From assembly GCA_964514175.1 (NCBI GenBank), contig CAZEPQ010000016.1, forward strand, positions 1 to 21,202: DNA of 21,202 nucleotides. The letters are read 5' to 3'. The position numbers and the translations under genes were made by a program. Shown in pieces: positions 1-7,165 of the stretch. A model generated the notes under the pieces. That model searched no databases. It was not told where the DNA came from and saw only the letters and a program-made list of their open reading frames with translations. This DNA is from HGM13006 sp964514175 (GTDB taxonomy: Bacteria > Bacillota > Clostridia > Oscillospirales > Oscillospiraceae). Positions within the stretch are counted from its first letter, which is position 1; every line of letters begins with the position of its first letter.

Positions 1-312
1 GGCAGCCTGTGCATCGACTTTATCCGCGAGAACGATCTGTGGAAGCTGTGGCATGTGCTGTATCTGGAGGATGTGGACACCCCTGCCGGCAAGAAGTGGG
101 GCGATCCTGCCGCCATCGAGCAGTTCCCGCCGATGCCCCAGTTTGCGGACATGAAGGGCGTGGAAGTTGCAAAGCCTAACCAGGAAAAGCCCCTCCGTGC
201 GCTTTACACCGGCTCTCGCCCCTTCACCAAGCTCCCCAAGGTTCCCGAACCCTACGACACCTTTGAAAACACCTTCAGCTACGGCGCTGAAAGCGAGGAG
301 GCCTGGAGATGA
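1..312 (+). CDS. SnoaL/NTF2-like family protein, 5' partial (first of three)
   Basis: The reading frame is open from the first base, so the gene begins outside the window; 103 C-terminal residues remain. It starts inside the last strand of a SnoaL/NTF2-like fold: the stretch DLWKLWHVLYLEDV matches the position of GEWKIWHLLISNDV in the next gene. The tail that follows contains PEPYDTF and an aromatic SYG segment. The equivalent tails in the next two genes have PKPYYSY and PEPYKTM, so the three are paralogues. NTF2-like folds include ketosteroid isomerases, scytalone dehydratase and the bile-acid dehydratase BaiE, but many have no known reaction. The stop codon overlaps the start of the next gene by 4 bases (ATGA), which suggests translational coupling. 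No catalytic residue can be judged because the core is missing. The family call rests mainly on similarity to its neighbour; the substrate is unknown. Confidence 0.75.
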   Translation, partial: GSLCIDFIRENDLWKLWHVLYLEDVDTPAGKKWGDPAAIEQFPPMPQFADMKGVEVAKPNQEKPLRALYTGSRPFTKLPKVPEPYDTFENTFSYGAESEEAWR

Positions 313-1094
313 AAAAACAGTATTATTCCGATGACGAGCGGATCATCCGCGTATGGGATATCGAGACCGTCAAGGATCTCATGTCCCGGCGGCAGGTCCT
401 CAACATGAACAACGAACGCCGCAAGGAGCTGGATACCCTTTGGGTCTCTGAGGCAAAGTATCGAAAGTCCGCTTCCCTGGGCTCCAACTGGGGCTACTAT
501 GTGGGCATGGACGAGATCTCCAACTACTATGTGGTTCAGTATACCGACCGTCAGCAGAAGGCTCTGGATGAAAAGTGTGCCGCCAACCCCGGCCTGCGGA
601 ACATCCGTGACAACTTCGGCTATGGCGATCTCATCGCCCATCACGTTTCCACCCCCTGCGTGGTTCTGGCCGGCGACGGCAAGACTGCCAAGGGTGTCTG
701 GTATTCCATCGGCGTAAACTGCACCGGTAACCCCGACGGCACCACAAAGGCCGTCTGGTGCCCCCAGCGGATCTGCGCTGACTTCGTGAAGGAAGACAGC
801 GGCGAGTGGAAGATCTGGCATCTGCTGATCTCCAACGATGTGGAGTACGAGGCCGGCGGCAACGTGGGCGATGTGGAAACCTTCACCGGCATTCCCACGG
901 AGGCTCAACTGGAATTCGGCAACCCCACAGAGCCCTATGTGGTTCACAACCGGGACTACGGTTGGTCTGACGCCTATCCCACCGTTCCTCCAAAGCCCTA
1001 TTATTCCTACGATCCCGCCGAGGGCTACGGCTATGAGGGCCGTCCCCAGTGGCGCAAGGGCCATCCCAACTACAGAAAGGAGTATGCCAAATGA
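309..1094 (+). CDS. SnoaL/NTF2-like family protein (second of three)
   Basis: A 261-residue protein with a SnoaL_4-type (NTF2-like) domain at roughly residues 15-180, followed by an aromatic, Pro/Tyr-rich tail of about 80 residues. Family-typical stretches are IAHHVSTPCVVLAGDGKTAKG (here cut to its sense: a His pair, then a strand ending in GDGKTAKG) and GEWKIWHLLISNDVEY. There is no signal peptide or membrane segment, so it should be cytosolic. The start is fixed by GAGGAGG at 295-301, 7 bases before the ATG. The ATG overlaps the upstream stop and the TGA overlaps the downstream ATG, so all three SnoaL genes are probably co-translated in fixed ratio. Known members of the fold are small dehydratases, isomerases and cyclases acting on hydrophobic substrates. 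The reaction here cannot be assigned. The family is fairly certain and the role open. Confidence 0.85.
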   Translation: MKKQYYSDDERIIRVWDIETVKDLMSRRQVLNMNNERRKELDTLWVSEAKYRKSASLGSNWGYYVGMDEISNYYVVQYTDRQQKALDEKCAANPGLRNIRDNFGYGDLIAHHVSTPCVVLAGDGKTAKGVWYSIGVNCTGNPDGTTKAVWCPQRICADFVKEDSGEWKIWHLLISNDVEYEAGGNVGDVETFTGIPTEAQLEFGNPTEPYVVHNRDYGWSDAYPTVPPKPYYSYDPAEGYGYEGRPQWRKGHPNYRKEYAK

Positions 1095-2200
1095 AAACGC
1101 ATCTGACCCTGTCTCAGCGCATTCATAATGCCGAGGGCGTCCAGGCTGCGGAGTATCTCCACGCTCGGCATACCTATCTCCACGCCACCTCCTACTGCAA
1201 GGAAGAGTGGGGCGAATTCTGGGATACCAGCGATGAAGCTTCCTGGGGTCATCTCTTCGGCGTTATGACCGGCTTTAAGGAAGTCTGGTACAACAGCGTG
1301 GTCAACTACGACCCCGATGGTCTCAGAGGCTATATCAATATCATCAAGCAGCACAACGAAGTGACCTGGTTTGATCCCCGGTCCATCCGTGAGATCTCCA
1401 TGCACACTCTGGGCACCGACATTGTGGAGGCTGCCGACGACGGCAAGACCGTCCGTGCCTCCTTCCTGACCCCGGGTATTCTGCTGTTTGCCCTCAACGC
1501 AAATCACAAGATGCGTGGCCTCACCCTTTGGGAGCGCTATGGCTCTGACTTCGTCTATGACGAAGAAGAAGACGAGTGGCTCTATCTCCACGAGCAGGTC
1601 TGCCCCGACATGGGCGGCCCCATGGACACCTGCAACCCCGGACAGGATGCTTATAACAAGCTCATGGGCATCGGTGGCGGCGGAAAGGGTCCCGGACCCG
1701 GTCCCGGTGCTGGCGGTGGCGCAGGCGGTCCCGGCGGCGCAGGTGCTCCTCCCCAGGGCATGGGCGGCGCTCCCGGCGCAGGTGCTCCTCCTCAGGGCAT
1801 GGGCGGCGCGCCTGGTGCCGACGGTCCTCCTCAGGGAATGGGCGGTGCGCCTGGTGCCGGTGGTCCTCCTCAGGGCATGGGCGGTGCGCCTGGTGCTGGC
1901 GGTCCTCCTCAGGGAATGGGCGGCGCGCCTGGTGCTGGTGGCGGTCCTGGCGGCGAAGTCCGCGGCAAGGACGGCAATGCACAGGTCCCTGGTATGGTAG
2001 TGAAGGAAACCGGTGCTACCCGTGGCGCAACCTCCGCAGGCGGCGCCAAGGGCGAAGTCCACGTTGGCGTTCCCGGCCCCATCCATTACAACTACACCCC
2101 CATTATGCACGTTCAGAACACGGTTGCATGGCCTGAACCCTATAAGACCATGGATCGGGATAACACCTACCGGATCTACGAGACCCCCAAGGTGGACTGA
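1091..2200 (+). CDS. SnoaL/NTF2-like protein with Gly/Pro-rich 13-residue repeat insert (third of three)
   Basis: 369 residues from the ATG at 1091, chosen because AAAGGAG lies at 1076-1082 and the ATG overlaps the previous stop as ATGA; an upstream in-frame ATG at 1049 lies inside the previous gene. Residues 1-190 form a SnoaL-like core (ISMHTLGTDIVEAADDGKT matches the HHVSTP...GDGKTAKG strand pair of the second protein). From about residue 195 to 290 the chain is low complexity, with five consecutive 13-residue units of the type GAPPQGMGGAPGA at residues 218-282. After it comes a tail ending in WPEPYKTM and TYRIYET, which matches the tails of the other two proteins. The repeat is therefore an insertion between core and tail. 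The insert is predicted to be flexible and may be a spacer or assembly element (inference). No signal peptide. Reaction unknown. Confidence 0.8.
   Translation: MKTHLTLSQRIHNAEGVQAAEYLHARHTYLHATSYCKEEWGEFWDTSDEASWGHLFGVMTGFKEVWYNSVVNYDPDGLRGYINIIKQHNEVTWFDPRSIREISMHTLGTDIVEAADDGKTVRASFLTPGILLFALNANHKMRGLTLWERYGSDFVYDEEEDEWLYLHEQVCPDMGGPMDTCNPGQDAYNKLMGIGGGGKGPGPGPGAGGGAGGPGGAGAPPQGMGGAPGAGAPPQGMGGAPGADGPPQGMGGAPGAGGPPQGMGGAPGAGGPPQGMGGAPGAGGGPGGEVRGKDGNAQVPGMVVKETGATRGATSAGGAKGEVHVGVPGPIHYNYTPIMHVQNTVAWPEPYKTMDRDNTYRIYETPKVD
1742..1936 (+). repeat. Five in-frame tandem repeats of 39 bp (13 residues)
   Basis: Units run 1742-1780, 1781-1819, 1820-1858, 1859-1897 and 1898-1936, all exactly 39 bp. 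Every unit encodes PPQGMGGAPGA after two variable residues (GA, GA, DG, GG, GG). The units differ by scattered synonymous changes, for example ggc/gga before ATG and gcg/gct in the second half, so they are not a fresh perfect duplication. Units 3-5 share a changed start. The flanks (about 1673-1741 and 1937-1957) are also Gly/Pro-rich but not in the 13-residue register. The length is a multiple of three, so changes in copy number would keep the frame. Confidence 0.95.
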
Positions 2201-2261
2201 TATATCCCGTGCATCGGGTTGCATGATCCCGAATGTCCATGACCGTCTAGATACGATTCAA

Positions 2262-2291
2262 AATCACCGCAGGGAATCCCCTGCGGTGATT
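2262..2291 (+). terminator. 13-bp hairpin after the SnoaL trio
   Basis: A perfect 13-bp stem (2262-2274 with 2279-2291) closes a 4-base loop, 61 bases after the stop of the third SnoaL gene. The GC-rich core CACCGCAGGG is typical of an intrinsic terminator, but the T-run after it is poor (TCATATTCTG). It is probably the end of the SnoaL transcript, or an RNA 3' end stabiliser. Confidence 0.55.
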
Positions 2292-2311
2292 CATATTCTG
2301 TCAGAGGCCAC

Positions 2312-2340
2312 TTGCCAGTTCCCCATAGATGTGGTATTCT
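2312..2340 (+). promoter_or_regulatory. Candidate sigma-A promoter for the GH3 gene
   Basis: TTGCCA (2312-2317), a 17-bp spacer, then TATTCT (2335-2340). The -35 matches 5 of 6 bases and the -10 matches 4 of 6. It lies just after the hairpin at 2262-2291 and about 120 bases before the GH3 start. An imperfect operator-like inverted repeat GAATT-N7-AATTC follows at 2343-2359. Found by eye; other weak boxes exist in the region. Confidence 0.4.
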
Positions 2341-2459
2341 GTGAATTGGGGAGAAATTCTAAAAAAATCGAGGTTTTCCCTCATATTATCATTCAGCGAT
2401 TCCCAAAGAAAACAAACGGCTTCTCAGGCCGTACAACCTCTGACAAGCAGGTGATCATT

Positions 2460-4709
2460 ATGAAAAAATGGACCGAAACCTGGAAAGACGGATACATTCT
2501 CGTCGAGAACGAAAACGGCGCTACCCTGGGCTACAGCCCGGATTCCGGGGTAAAGCTCCTGGAAGTGGACGGTTACGCCTTTAAGGATCTGAACCGAAAC
2601 GGCAAGCTGGACCCCTACGAGGATTGGCGGCTGCCTGTAGAAGAACGGCTGAAGGATCTGGCAGGACAAATGACCATTCAGCAGATCGCCGGACTTATGC
2701 TTTACTCCGGCCATCAGGCTGTCACCATCCCTAAGGAGGGAGACCTGTTCGCCATGCGCTTTGCGGGCACCTACGGAGGAAAGCCCCTGAAAGAAAGCGA
2801 TGCTGAAGTCTCCGACCTCTCCGACCAGCAGAAGGTATTCCTGGATCGGGACAAGCTGCGCCATGTGCTGGTAACCAGCGTGGAATCCCCCGAGGTAGCT
2901 GCAAAGTGGAACAACAATATGCAGGCCTTTGTGGAGGGCCTTGATCTAGGCATCCCCGTCAATACCAGCTCCGATCCCCGCCACAGCGCAGAGTCCAACG
3001 GCGAATATCTGGTGGGCACAGACGGTGCCATTTCTCAGTGGCCATCCTCTCTTGGCATGGCTGCCACCTTTGACCCGGAACTGGTTCGACAGTTCGGTGA
3101 CATTGCCTCCAAGGAATACCGTGCCCTTGGCATTGCCACGGCCCTATCTCCCCAGATTGACCTGGCAACGGAGCCTCGCTGGAACCGCTACAGTGGCACT
3201 TTCGGCGAAGGCACCAAGCTGTCGGTGGACATGGCCCGGGCTTACTGCGACGGATTCCAGACCTCCCTGGGAGACGCGGAGATCGAGGACGGTTGGGGTA
3301 CCCAGAGTGTCAACGCCATGATCAAGCACTGGCCGGGAGGCGGTAGCGGCGAAGCCGGTCGTGACGCCCATTTTGCTTACGGAAAATACGCCATATATCC
3401 GGGCAATAATTTCGATGAAGCCCTGAAGCCTTTTACCGAGGGCGCAATGCAACTGGCAGGAAAGACAAAATGTGCTTCCGCCGTTATGCCCTACTACACC
3501 ATCTCCTACGATCAGGACAAAAAGTACGGCGAAAACGTTGGCAACGGCTACAGCAAATACATCATCAACGATCTGCTGCGGGAGAAGTATGGCTATGACG
3601 GTGTGGTATGCACAGACTGGGGCATTACTGCGGACAACAATGCCATTGACGCCTTTGACGGCAGAGACTGGGGCACCTCTCACCTGAATCTCAGTGAGCG
3701 GCACTACAAAGTCATCATGGCCGGCGTGGATCAGTTCGGTGGCAATAACGAGGCTGCTCCCATCCTGGCGGCCTACGAAATGGGCGTAGCCGCCCACGGT
3801 GAAGATGCCATGCGGGCAAGAATGGAACGCTCTGCCGTCCGCCTGTTAAGAAATATTCTCCGCACCGGACTCTTTGAGAATCCCTATTTGAACCTGGCAG
3901 AAACCAAAAAGACCGTGGGCTGCGCTGAATATATGGCGGCAGGCTATGCAGCACAGCAAAAGTCCATTGTCATGCTGAAAAACAAGGGGAATCTCCTGCC
4001 CCTCCAGCGACAGAAGGCTTATGTTCCAAACCGGCTTCGTTCCGTCATGCAGGGCCCCTTTATGTCGGATACCCCTCCCGTGGATACCCCCGCGGTAAAT
4101 CCCCAGCTCCTTGAAAAGTATTTTGACCGGGCAGAAAACCCGGAAGATGCGGATTTTGCCATAGTCTTCATGGATTCCCCCTCTTCCATGGGCTATGACG
4201 CAAAGAAGGGCGGATATCTGCCCATCACCCTGCAATATCGGCCTTACACAGCCAAAAACGCCAGAGCCGTCAGTTTGGCAGGAGGCGACCCCCATGAGGA
4301 CAACCCCAACCGCTCCTACCAGGGCAAAACCAACACCGCCCTCAACGAAGCGGATCTGGACATCTTCCTGAAAACCAAGGCTTCCATGGGGGAGAAGCCC
4401 GTGATCGCCGTGGTAAACCTGTCCAATCCCATGGTCATGGCAGAATTCGAGCCTCTGGCCGACGCCATCCTTGTGTCCTTCGACTGCCAGATCCAGGCGG
4501 TCCTGGATGTGATCTCGGGAAAATTTGAGCCCCAGGGCTTGATGCCCTGCCAGACTCCGGCAGACATGGAAACCGTGGAGGCCCAGTTCGAGGACGTTCC
4601 CAGAGACATGCGCTGCCATGTGGACGAGCTGGGCAATGTCTACGACTTCGCCTTCGGCATGAACTGGAACGGCGTGATCCGGGATGACCGGGTAGAAACC
4701 TACCGCTAA
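2460..4709 (+). CDS. Glycoside hydrolase family 3 beta-glycosidase
   Basis: 749 residues; GH3 enzymes remove beta-linked glucose, xylose or related sugars from non-reducing ends. The N-terminal barrel shows the substrate-binding pair K289-H290 in MIKHWPGGG and the likely nucleophile D386 in VVCTDWG. SPQIDLATEPRWNRYSGTFGE is the usual GH3 stretch around residue 225. A shortened C-terminal alpha/beta sandwich follows. There is no signal peptide, so the enzyme acts on imported or diffusing glycosides in the cytosol. Near the N-terminus, residues 43-54 (DLNRNGKLDPYE) look like an EF-hand or dockerin-type calcium loop. The start is set by AGGTGATC at 2450-2457, an extended match to the 16S rRNA end. 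The frame stays open upstream but has no better site. The sugar and the aglycone cannot be told from sequence. The next gene follows after 46 bases, probably in the same operon. Confidence 0.93.
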   Translation: MKKWTETWKDGYILVENENGATLGYSPDSGVKLLEVDGYAFKDLNRNGKLDPYEDWRLPVEERLKDLAGQMTIQQIAGLMLYSGHQAVTIPKEGDLFAMRFAGTYGGKPLKESDAEVSDLSDQQKVFLDRDKLRHVLVTSVESPEVAAKWNNNMQAFVEGLDLGIPVNTSSDPRHSAESNGEYLVGTDGAISQWPSSLGMAATFDPELVRQFGDIASKEYRALGIATALSPQIDLATEPRWNRYSGTFGEGTKLSVDMARAYCDGFQTSLGDAEIEDGWGTQSVNAMIKHWPGGGSGEAGRDAHFAYGKYAIYPGNNFDEALKPFTEGAMQLAGKTKCASAVMPYYTISYDQDKKYGENVGNGYSKYIINDLLREKYGYDGVVCTDWGITADNNAIDAFDGRDWGTSHLNLSERHYKVIMAGVDQFGGNNEAAPILAAYEMGVAAHGEDAMRARMERSAVRLLRNILRTGLFENPYLNLAETKKTVGCAEYMAAGYAAQQKSIVMLKNKGNLLPLQRQKAYVPNRLRSVMQGPFMSDTPPVDTPAVNPQLLEKYFDRAENPEDADFAIVFMDSPSSMGYDAKKGGYLPITLQYRPYTAKNARAVSLAGGDPHEDNPNRSYQGKTNTALNEADLDIFLKTKASMGEKPVIAVVNLSNPMVMAEFEPLADAILVSFDCQIQAVLDVISGKFEPQGLMPCQTPADMETVEAQFEDVPRDMRCHVDELGNVYDFAFGMNWNGVIRDDRVETYR

Positions 4710-4755
4710 TGACACAAAAATATTATCTATAGAAATCCACCGAGGAGGCAGCACC

Positions 4756-5379
4756 ATGACAACCCTGTACCTGATCCGACATTCGGAAAAAATGCATCCA
4801 CCCAAGAATATGTGGGAGGTTTTCGACCGCATTCAGCCCCTGTCCGTGCGGGGCGAAGGAAGAGCTAAGGGCCTGCTGGAAATGGAGTGTCTGAGGAACG
4901 CAGACACCGCTTACTGCTCCCCCTTTGCCCGAACTCTGTCCACGCTCCGTTACCTGATGGACGCCGACGGTTTTGAGATCACCATGGACGATCGACTGCG
5001 AGAACTGGACTTTGGCGGGGATCCATCCAAACGGGGCATGCCTCCCTCTGACGGAAAGCATTCCCATCGGCAGCCAAACGACTTCCGTGCCCGACAGTGG
5101 GATGACCGGGAGCTGGCGGACGTAAACGGCGAATCTCTGAACCAGTGCTGCGCCCGCATGACGGAGGTTATTGCAGAAATCGTTCGGGACAACCCCGGAA
5201 AGAAGGTCCTTGTGGGCAGCCATGGTGCCGCCATTTGTGCCTACATTTCCAGTCTGATTCCCGGAATCGATGACGATTATGCAAGGACCCTGCCTCAGCC
5301 CTCCGTATTCTGCTTGAAGTTTGAAAATGGCGAAACCATCTCTGTGGAACGACTGGTTCTGCCGGAGGCAGCACGATAA
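4756..5379 (+). CDS. Histidine phosphatase superfamily protein (phosphoglycerate mutase-like)
   Basis: 207 residues with the full branch-1 histidine phosphatase signature: LIRHSE with catalytic H9 next to R8, SPFART with phosphate-binding R59, LRELDFG with the acid E83, and VGSHGAA with the second H156. Members include phosphoglycerate mutase, alpha-ribazole phosphatase, and phosphatases of sugar phosphates or small metabolites. The insert from about residue 88 to 118 (PSKRGMPP...RQW) does not identify the substrate. GAGGAGG at 4741-4747 sits 8 bases before the ATG. It is probably cotranscribed with the GH3 gene 46 bases upstream, which would suit a sugar-phosphate role, though this is inference. 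A terminator follows at 5490-5529. Confidence 0.88.
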   Translation: MTTLYLIRHSEKMHPPKNMWEVFDRIQPLSVRGEGRAKGLLEMECLRNADTAYCSPFARTLSTLRYLMDADGFEITMDDRLRELDFGGDPSKRGMPPSDGKHSHRQPNDFRARQWDDRELADVNGESLNQCCARMTEVIAEIVRDNPGKKVLVGSHGAAICAYISSLIPGIDDDYARTLPQPSVFCLKFENGETISVERLVLPEAAR

Positions 5380-5408
5380 ACAGCAGGCTCTTTTATTAAT
5401 TGCTGTTT
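5378..5408 (+). terminator. Weak hairpin with T-run after the phosphatase gene
   Basis: AAACAGCA (5378-5385) pairs with TGCTGTTT (5401-5408) across a 15-base AT-rich loop, and the T-run continues to 5410. It overlaps the stop codon. The short stem and long loop make it a weak terminator; the hairpin at 5490-5529 is stronger. Confidence 0.35.
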
Positions 5409-5489
5409 TTCGGGTGCCTCCGCAGGCGGCAAAACCTTTCCCACCGTGGAAGGCAAAGAACGCTGCCGCACCAGTTTGAAACCGTACCA

Positions 5490-5529
5490 AAAGGCCCCAC
5501 CGGCAGGATATTCTACCGGTGGAGCCTTT
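5490..5529 (+). terminator. Intrinsic terminator for the GH3-phosphatase operon
   Basis: A 14-bp stem with one mismatch (5490-5503 with 5516-5529; core CCACCGG/CCGGTGG) closes a 12-base loop and is followed by a T-rich stretch (CCTTATATTCTATTCTTT). Its A-run on the left side could also let it work on the minus strand. Confidence 0.7.
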
Positions 5530-5670
5530 CCTTATATTCTATTCTTTGTGATCCCCGCCATGACAACAGAAGCATAGTTGGATTTGCCCTTTTCCCTTCC
5601 AACCACAGGTTGGAAACGACACAAATTCAGAAAGCAGCTCCATGGTGAACAATTTATCGTGTTCTTTCGC

Positions 5671-5705
5671 AAAACGCCCCGGCGTACATTCCTGCACGCC
5701 GGGGC
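5671..5705 (-). terminator. Intrinsic terminator of the hotdog-protein gene
   Basis: Read on the minus strand, GCCCCGGCGT (5705-5696) pairs perfectly with ACGCCGGGGC (5685-5676) across a 10-base loop and is followed by GTTTT. It lies 24 bases past the stop codon of the minus-strand gene. Confidence 0.8.
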
Positions 5706-5728
5706 TGTGTATGAACTTTAATCAGAGC

Positions 5729-6997
5729 TTAACCCTTGGTGGGCAGAACTGCCTGCATGGGGCAAACCTGCACGATATCGCCGTCCAGGGTCTCGCCCCA
5801 GGCGCAGATATCAATGACATGCCGACCCTTTTCGTCGATGCGCTTGTCGTAGATATAGGCCTTGCCGATGACCGTATCTCCCTCGGAGCCATGGCGGTTC
5901 AGGGGCCGATTCTCATAGCCGGGAACAACACGGGTAATCAGGTCGTAATCCTTGGGCACATGGTGATTCCGCATCTCCTCGAAGAAGGGGAAGAAGCGCC
6001 AGCAGAAACGGGACACGTAGCCTGCGTCACCGATCCAGTTGGTGACAGTGCGGGCCAGAAGCCGCGCTGCGGTGTCATTGTAGAACACCATGCGGCCATT
6101 GGGCAGATTCCGGGTGCCCAGATGGATGGAGGTCTCAAAGAGATAGTTGCCGTAGGGATCACGGAACATGGTCTTCAGGCCCTCCTTGTCGCATAGCTGT
6201 TGCCGGGACAGGGGCATCATATTGCCATAGAGGGAAATCATATCCATGTAGGTAATGGGGCCGGTGCAGGTCTCGGTCATGAAGGTGCCAACCTCCACGT
6301 CCTCCCAGTAACGGGGCTCTGCACCGCGAATCTCTTCCTTGGCCCACAGCTCACGGATGTAATCCCACTCCTCGTCGGTGGTATAGTGTGCCGGCGGGAA
6401 ATATTCACACCACTCGGCCATATTATCAGACAGGTTTTTGGGGGGCGTGTCGTCCGCATACTGCTTATAGCAGTCACGGGTGTTGCCCTCGGCGTAGACT
6501 ACCACTTCCCCATTCTGGTCCACCATCTCAGCAGCTCCGCCCATATACCACTGACGCAGCTCGCTGCCGGGGGCAGTGACCTCATAGAACTCACCCTTGG
6601 TATTTCCTTCTACCAGCAGATCGCCTGCTACCACAGGCCGGGACAGATAGATGTCGGTGCCGTCGTTGGTGTAGTAGAAGCCGCCGGTGGAGATGGTCTT
6701 ATTGAAGCCGGGAACCGCCATGGCGCCGCGCCCACAAAAACCGGGATAGGCGGGAACACCGTCATAGCCGGCCTTCCTTGCATACTCAGGATCCGTAAAC
6801 AGGGGATTGTAGGGATCCCACTTCTTGTTGTATTCCAGGATTTCCTCTTCCGTATAGGGTGTGGGCTCCTTGGCTGCAAAGGGTCCGCCCATTTTGGGCA
6901 TTTCCGCCTTGCCGGCCATAATGTCCAAGCGGAGCTGAACCGCTTCCTTCTCGAAGTCCAGATATTCACCGGGGGTAAACTTTACAAATTCGCTCAT
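5729..6997 (-). CDS. Double-hotdog MaoC / FAS1-like dehydratase-domain protein
   Basis: 422 residues with two hotdog repeats. The first (about 50-170) has NPLFTDPEYARKAGYDGVPA, the usual N-terminal pattern of FAS1-like (MaoC_dehydrat_N) domains. The second starts at RYWEDVEVGTFM (about 229) and GPITYMDMISLYG. Such proteins hydrate or dehydrate acyl-CoA or acyl-carrier thioesters. The classical hydratase motif D-x-N-P-[LIV]-H is altered in both halves: first half D61-P-Y-N64-P-L-F67 (Phe in place of His), second half M-M-P-L-S. Catalysis by the standard Asp/His pair is therefore doubtful. No membrane or signal segment. The start is set by AAAGGAGG at 7005-7012 on the minus strand. Single-gene transcript, with promoter at 7041-7069 and terminator at 5671-5705. 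It diverges from the M20 peptidase gene. The substrate is unknown. Confidence 0.82.
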   Translation of the reverse strand: MSEFVKFTPGEYLDFEKEAVQLRLDIMAGKAEMPKMGGPFAAKEPTPYTEEEILEYNKKWDPYNPLFTDPEYARKAGYDGVPAYPGFCGRGAMAVPGFNKTISTGGFYYTNDGTDIYLSRPVVAGDLLVEGNTKGEFYEVTAPGSELRQWYMGGAAEMVDQNGEVVVYAEGNTRDCYKQYADDTPPKNLSDNMAEWCEYFPPAHYTTDEEWDYIRELWAKEEIRGAEPRYWEDVEVGTFMTETCTGPITYMDMISLYGNMMPLSRQQLCDKEGLKTMFRDPYGNYLFETSIHLGTRNLPNGRMVFYNDTAARLLARTVTNWIGDAGYVSRFCWRFFPFFEEMRNHHVPKDYDLITRVVPGYENRPLNRHGSEGDTVIGKAYIYDKRIDEKGRHVIDICAWGETLDGDIVQVCPMQAVLPTKG

Positions 6998-7040
6998 GCA
7001 GTATTCCTCCTTTGATGGTGTTGTATATGCCTACACCTCT

Positions 7041-7069
7041 ATTTAATACCACATCGAACTATTTGTCAA
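7041..7069 (-). promoter_or_regulatory. Promoter of the hotdog-protein gene
   Basis: On the minus strand, a perfect TTGACA (7069-7064), 17-bp spacer, then TTAAAT (7046-7041, 4 of 6). An alternative -10, TATTAA, lies 2 bases closer. The predicted start of transcription is about 35-40 bases before the ATG. Confidence 0.6.
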
Positions 7070-7135
7070 GTTTATCCAGCCAACCGACAAAAGAAATCTT
7101 TACGCTTTTGCACCATTTCCATGTCTCCGCCTTTA

Positions 7136-7165
7136 TTGACAGGCCCGTCCGTAAAATAGTATACT
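7136..7165 (+). promoter_or_regulatory. Promoter of the M20 peptidase gene
   Basis: TTGACA (7136-7141), 18-bp spacer, TATACT (7160-7165). The -35 is perfect and the -10 matches 5 of 6, so this is one of the best promoters in the window. The leader is about 30 bases. Confidence 0.8.

Larger units (their letters stand above)
5380..5728. other. Gene-free 349-bp convergent intergenic region with several hairpins
   Basis: No convincing gene is present; short open frames here lack ribosome sites and family likeness. The region holds a short hairpin with a T-run directly after the phosphatase stop (5378-5408), a strong hairpin (5490-5529), a small AT/GC hairpin TTCCAACC-ACA-GGTTGGAA (5597-5615), and the minus-strand terminator at 5671-5705. 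Nothing resembling a riboswitch or tRNA was recognised. Confidence 0.6.

Noticed and set aside
1742..1936. Tandem repeats considered as a CRISPR or a collagen gene
   Set aside because: Units are contiguous without spacers, and the protein lacks a strict Gly-X-Y period.
1070..2224. A 384-codon minus-strand open frame opposite the third SnoaL gene, with Arg/Thr/His-rich repeats
   Set aside because: Its repeats are only the complement of the Gly/Pro repeat, and the plus-strand gene has a ribosome site, coupling and homology.
2201..2240. CCCG/CGGG complementary pieces right after the third SnoaL stop
   Set aside because: Stems of only 4-5 bp, clearly weaker than the 13-bp hairpin at 2262-2291.
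2013..2459. An upstream in-frame extension of the GH3 gene into the SnoaL gene
   Set aside because: The GH3 family starts near the ATG at 2460, which has an extended ribosome site; the extension crosses a terminator-like hairpin and a promoter.
5400..5648. A short plus-strand open frame of 82 codons in the intergenic region
   Set aside because: It spans the strong hairpin at 5490-5529, has no ribosome site and its composition is not protein-like.
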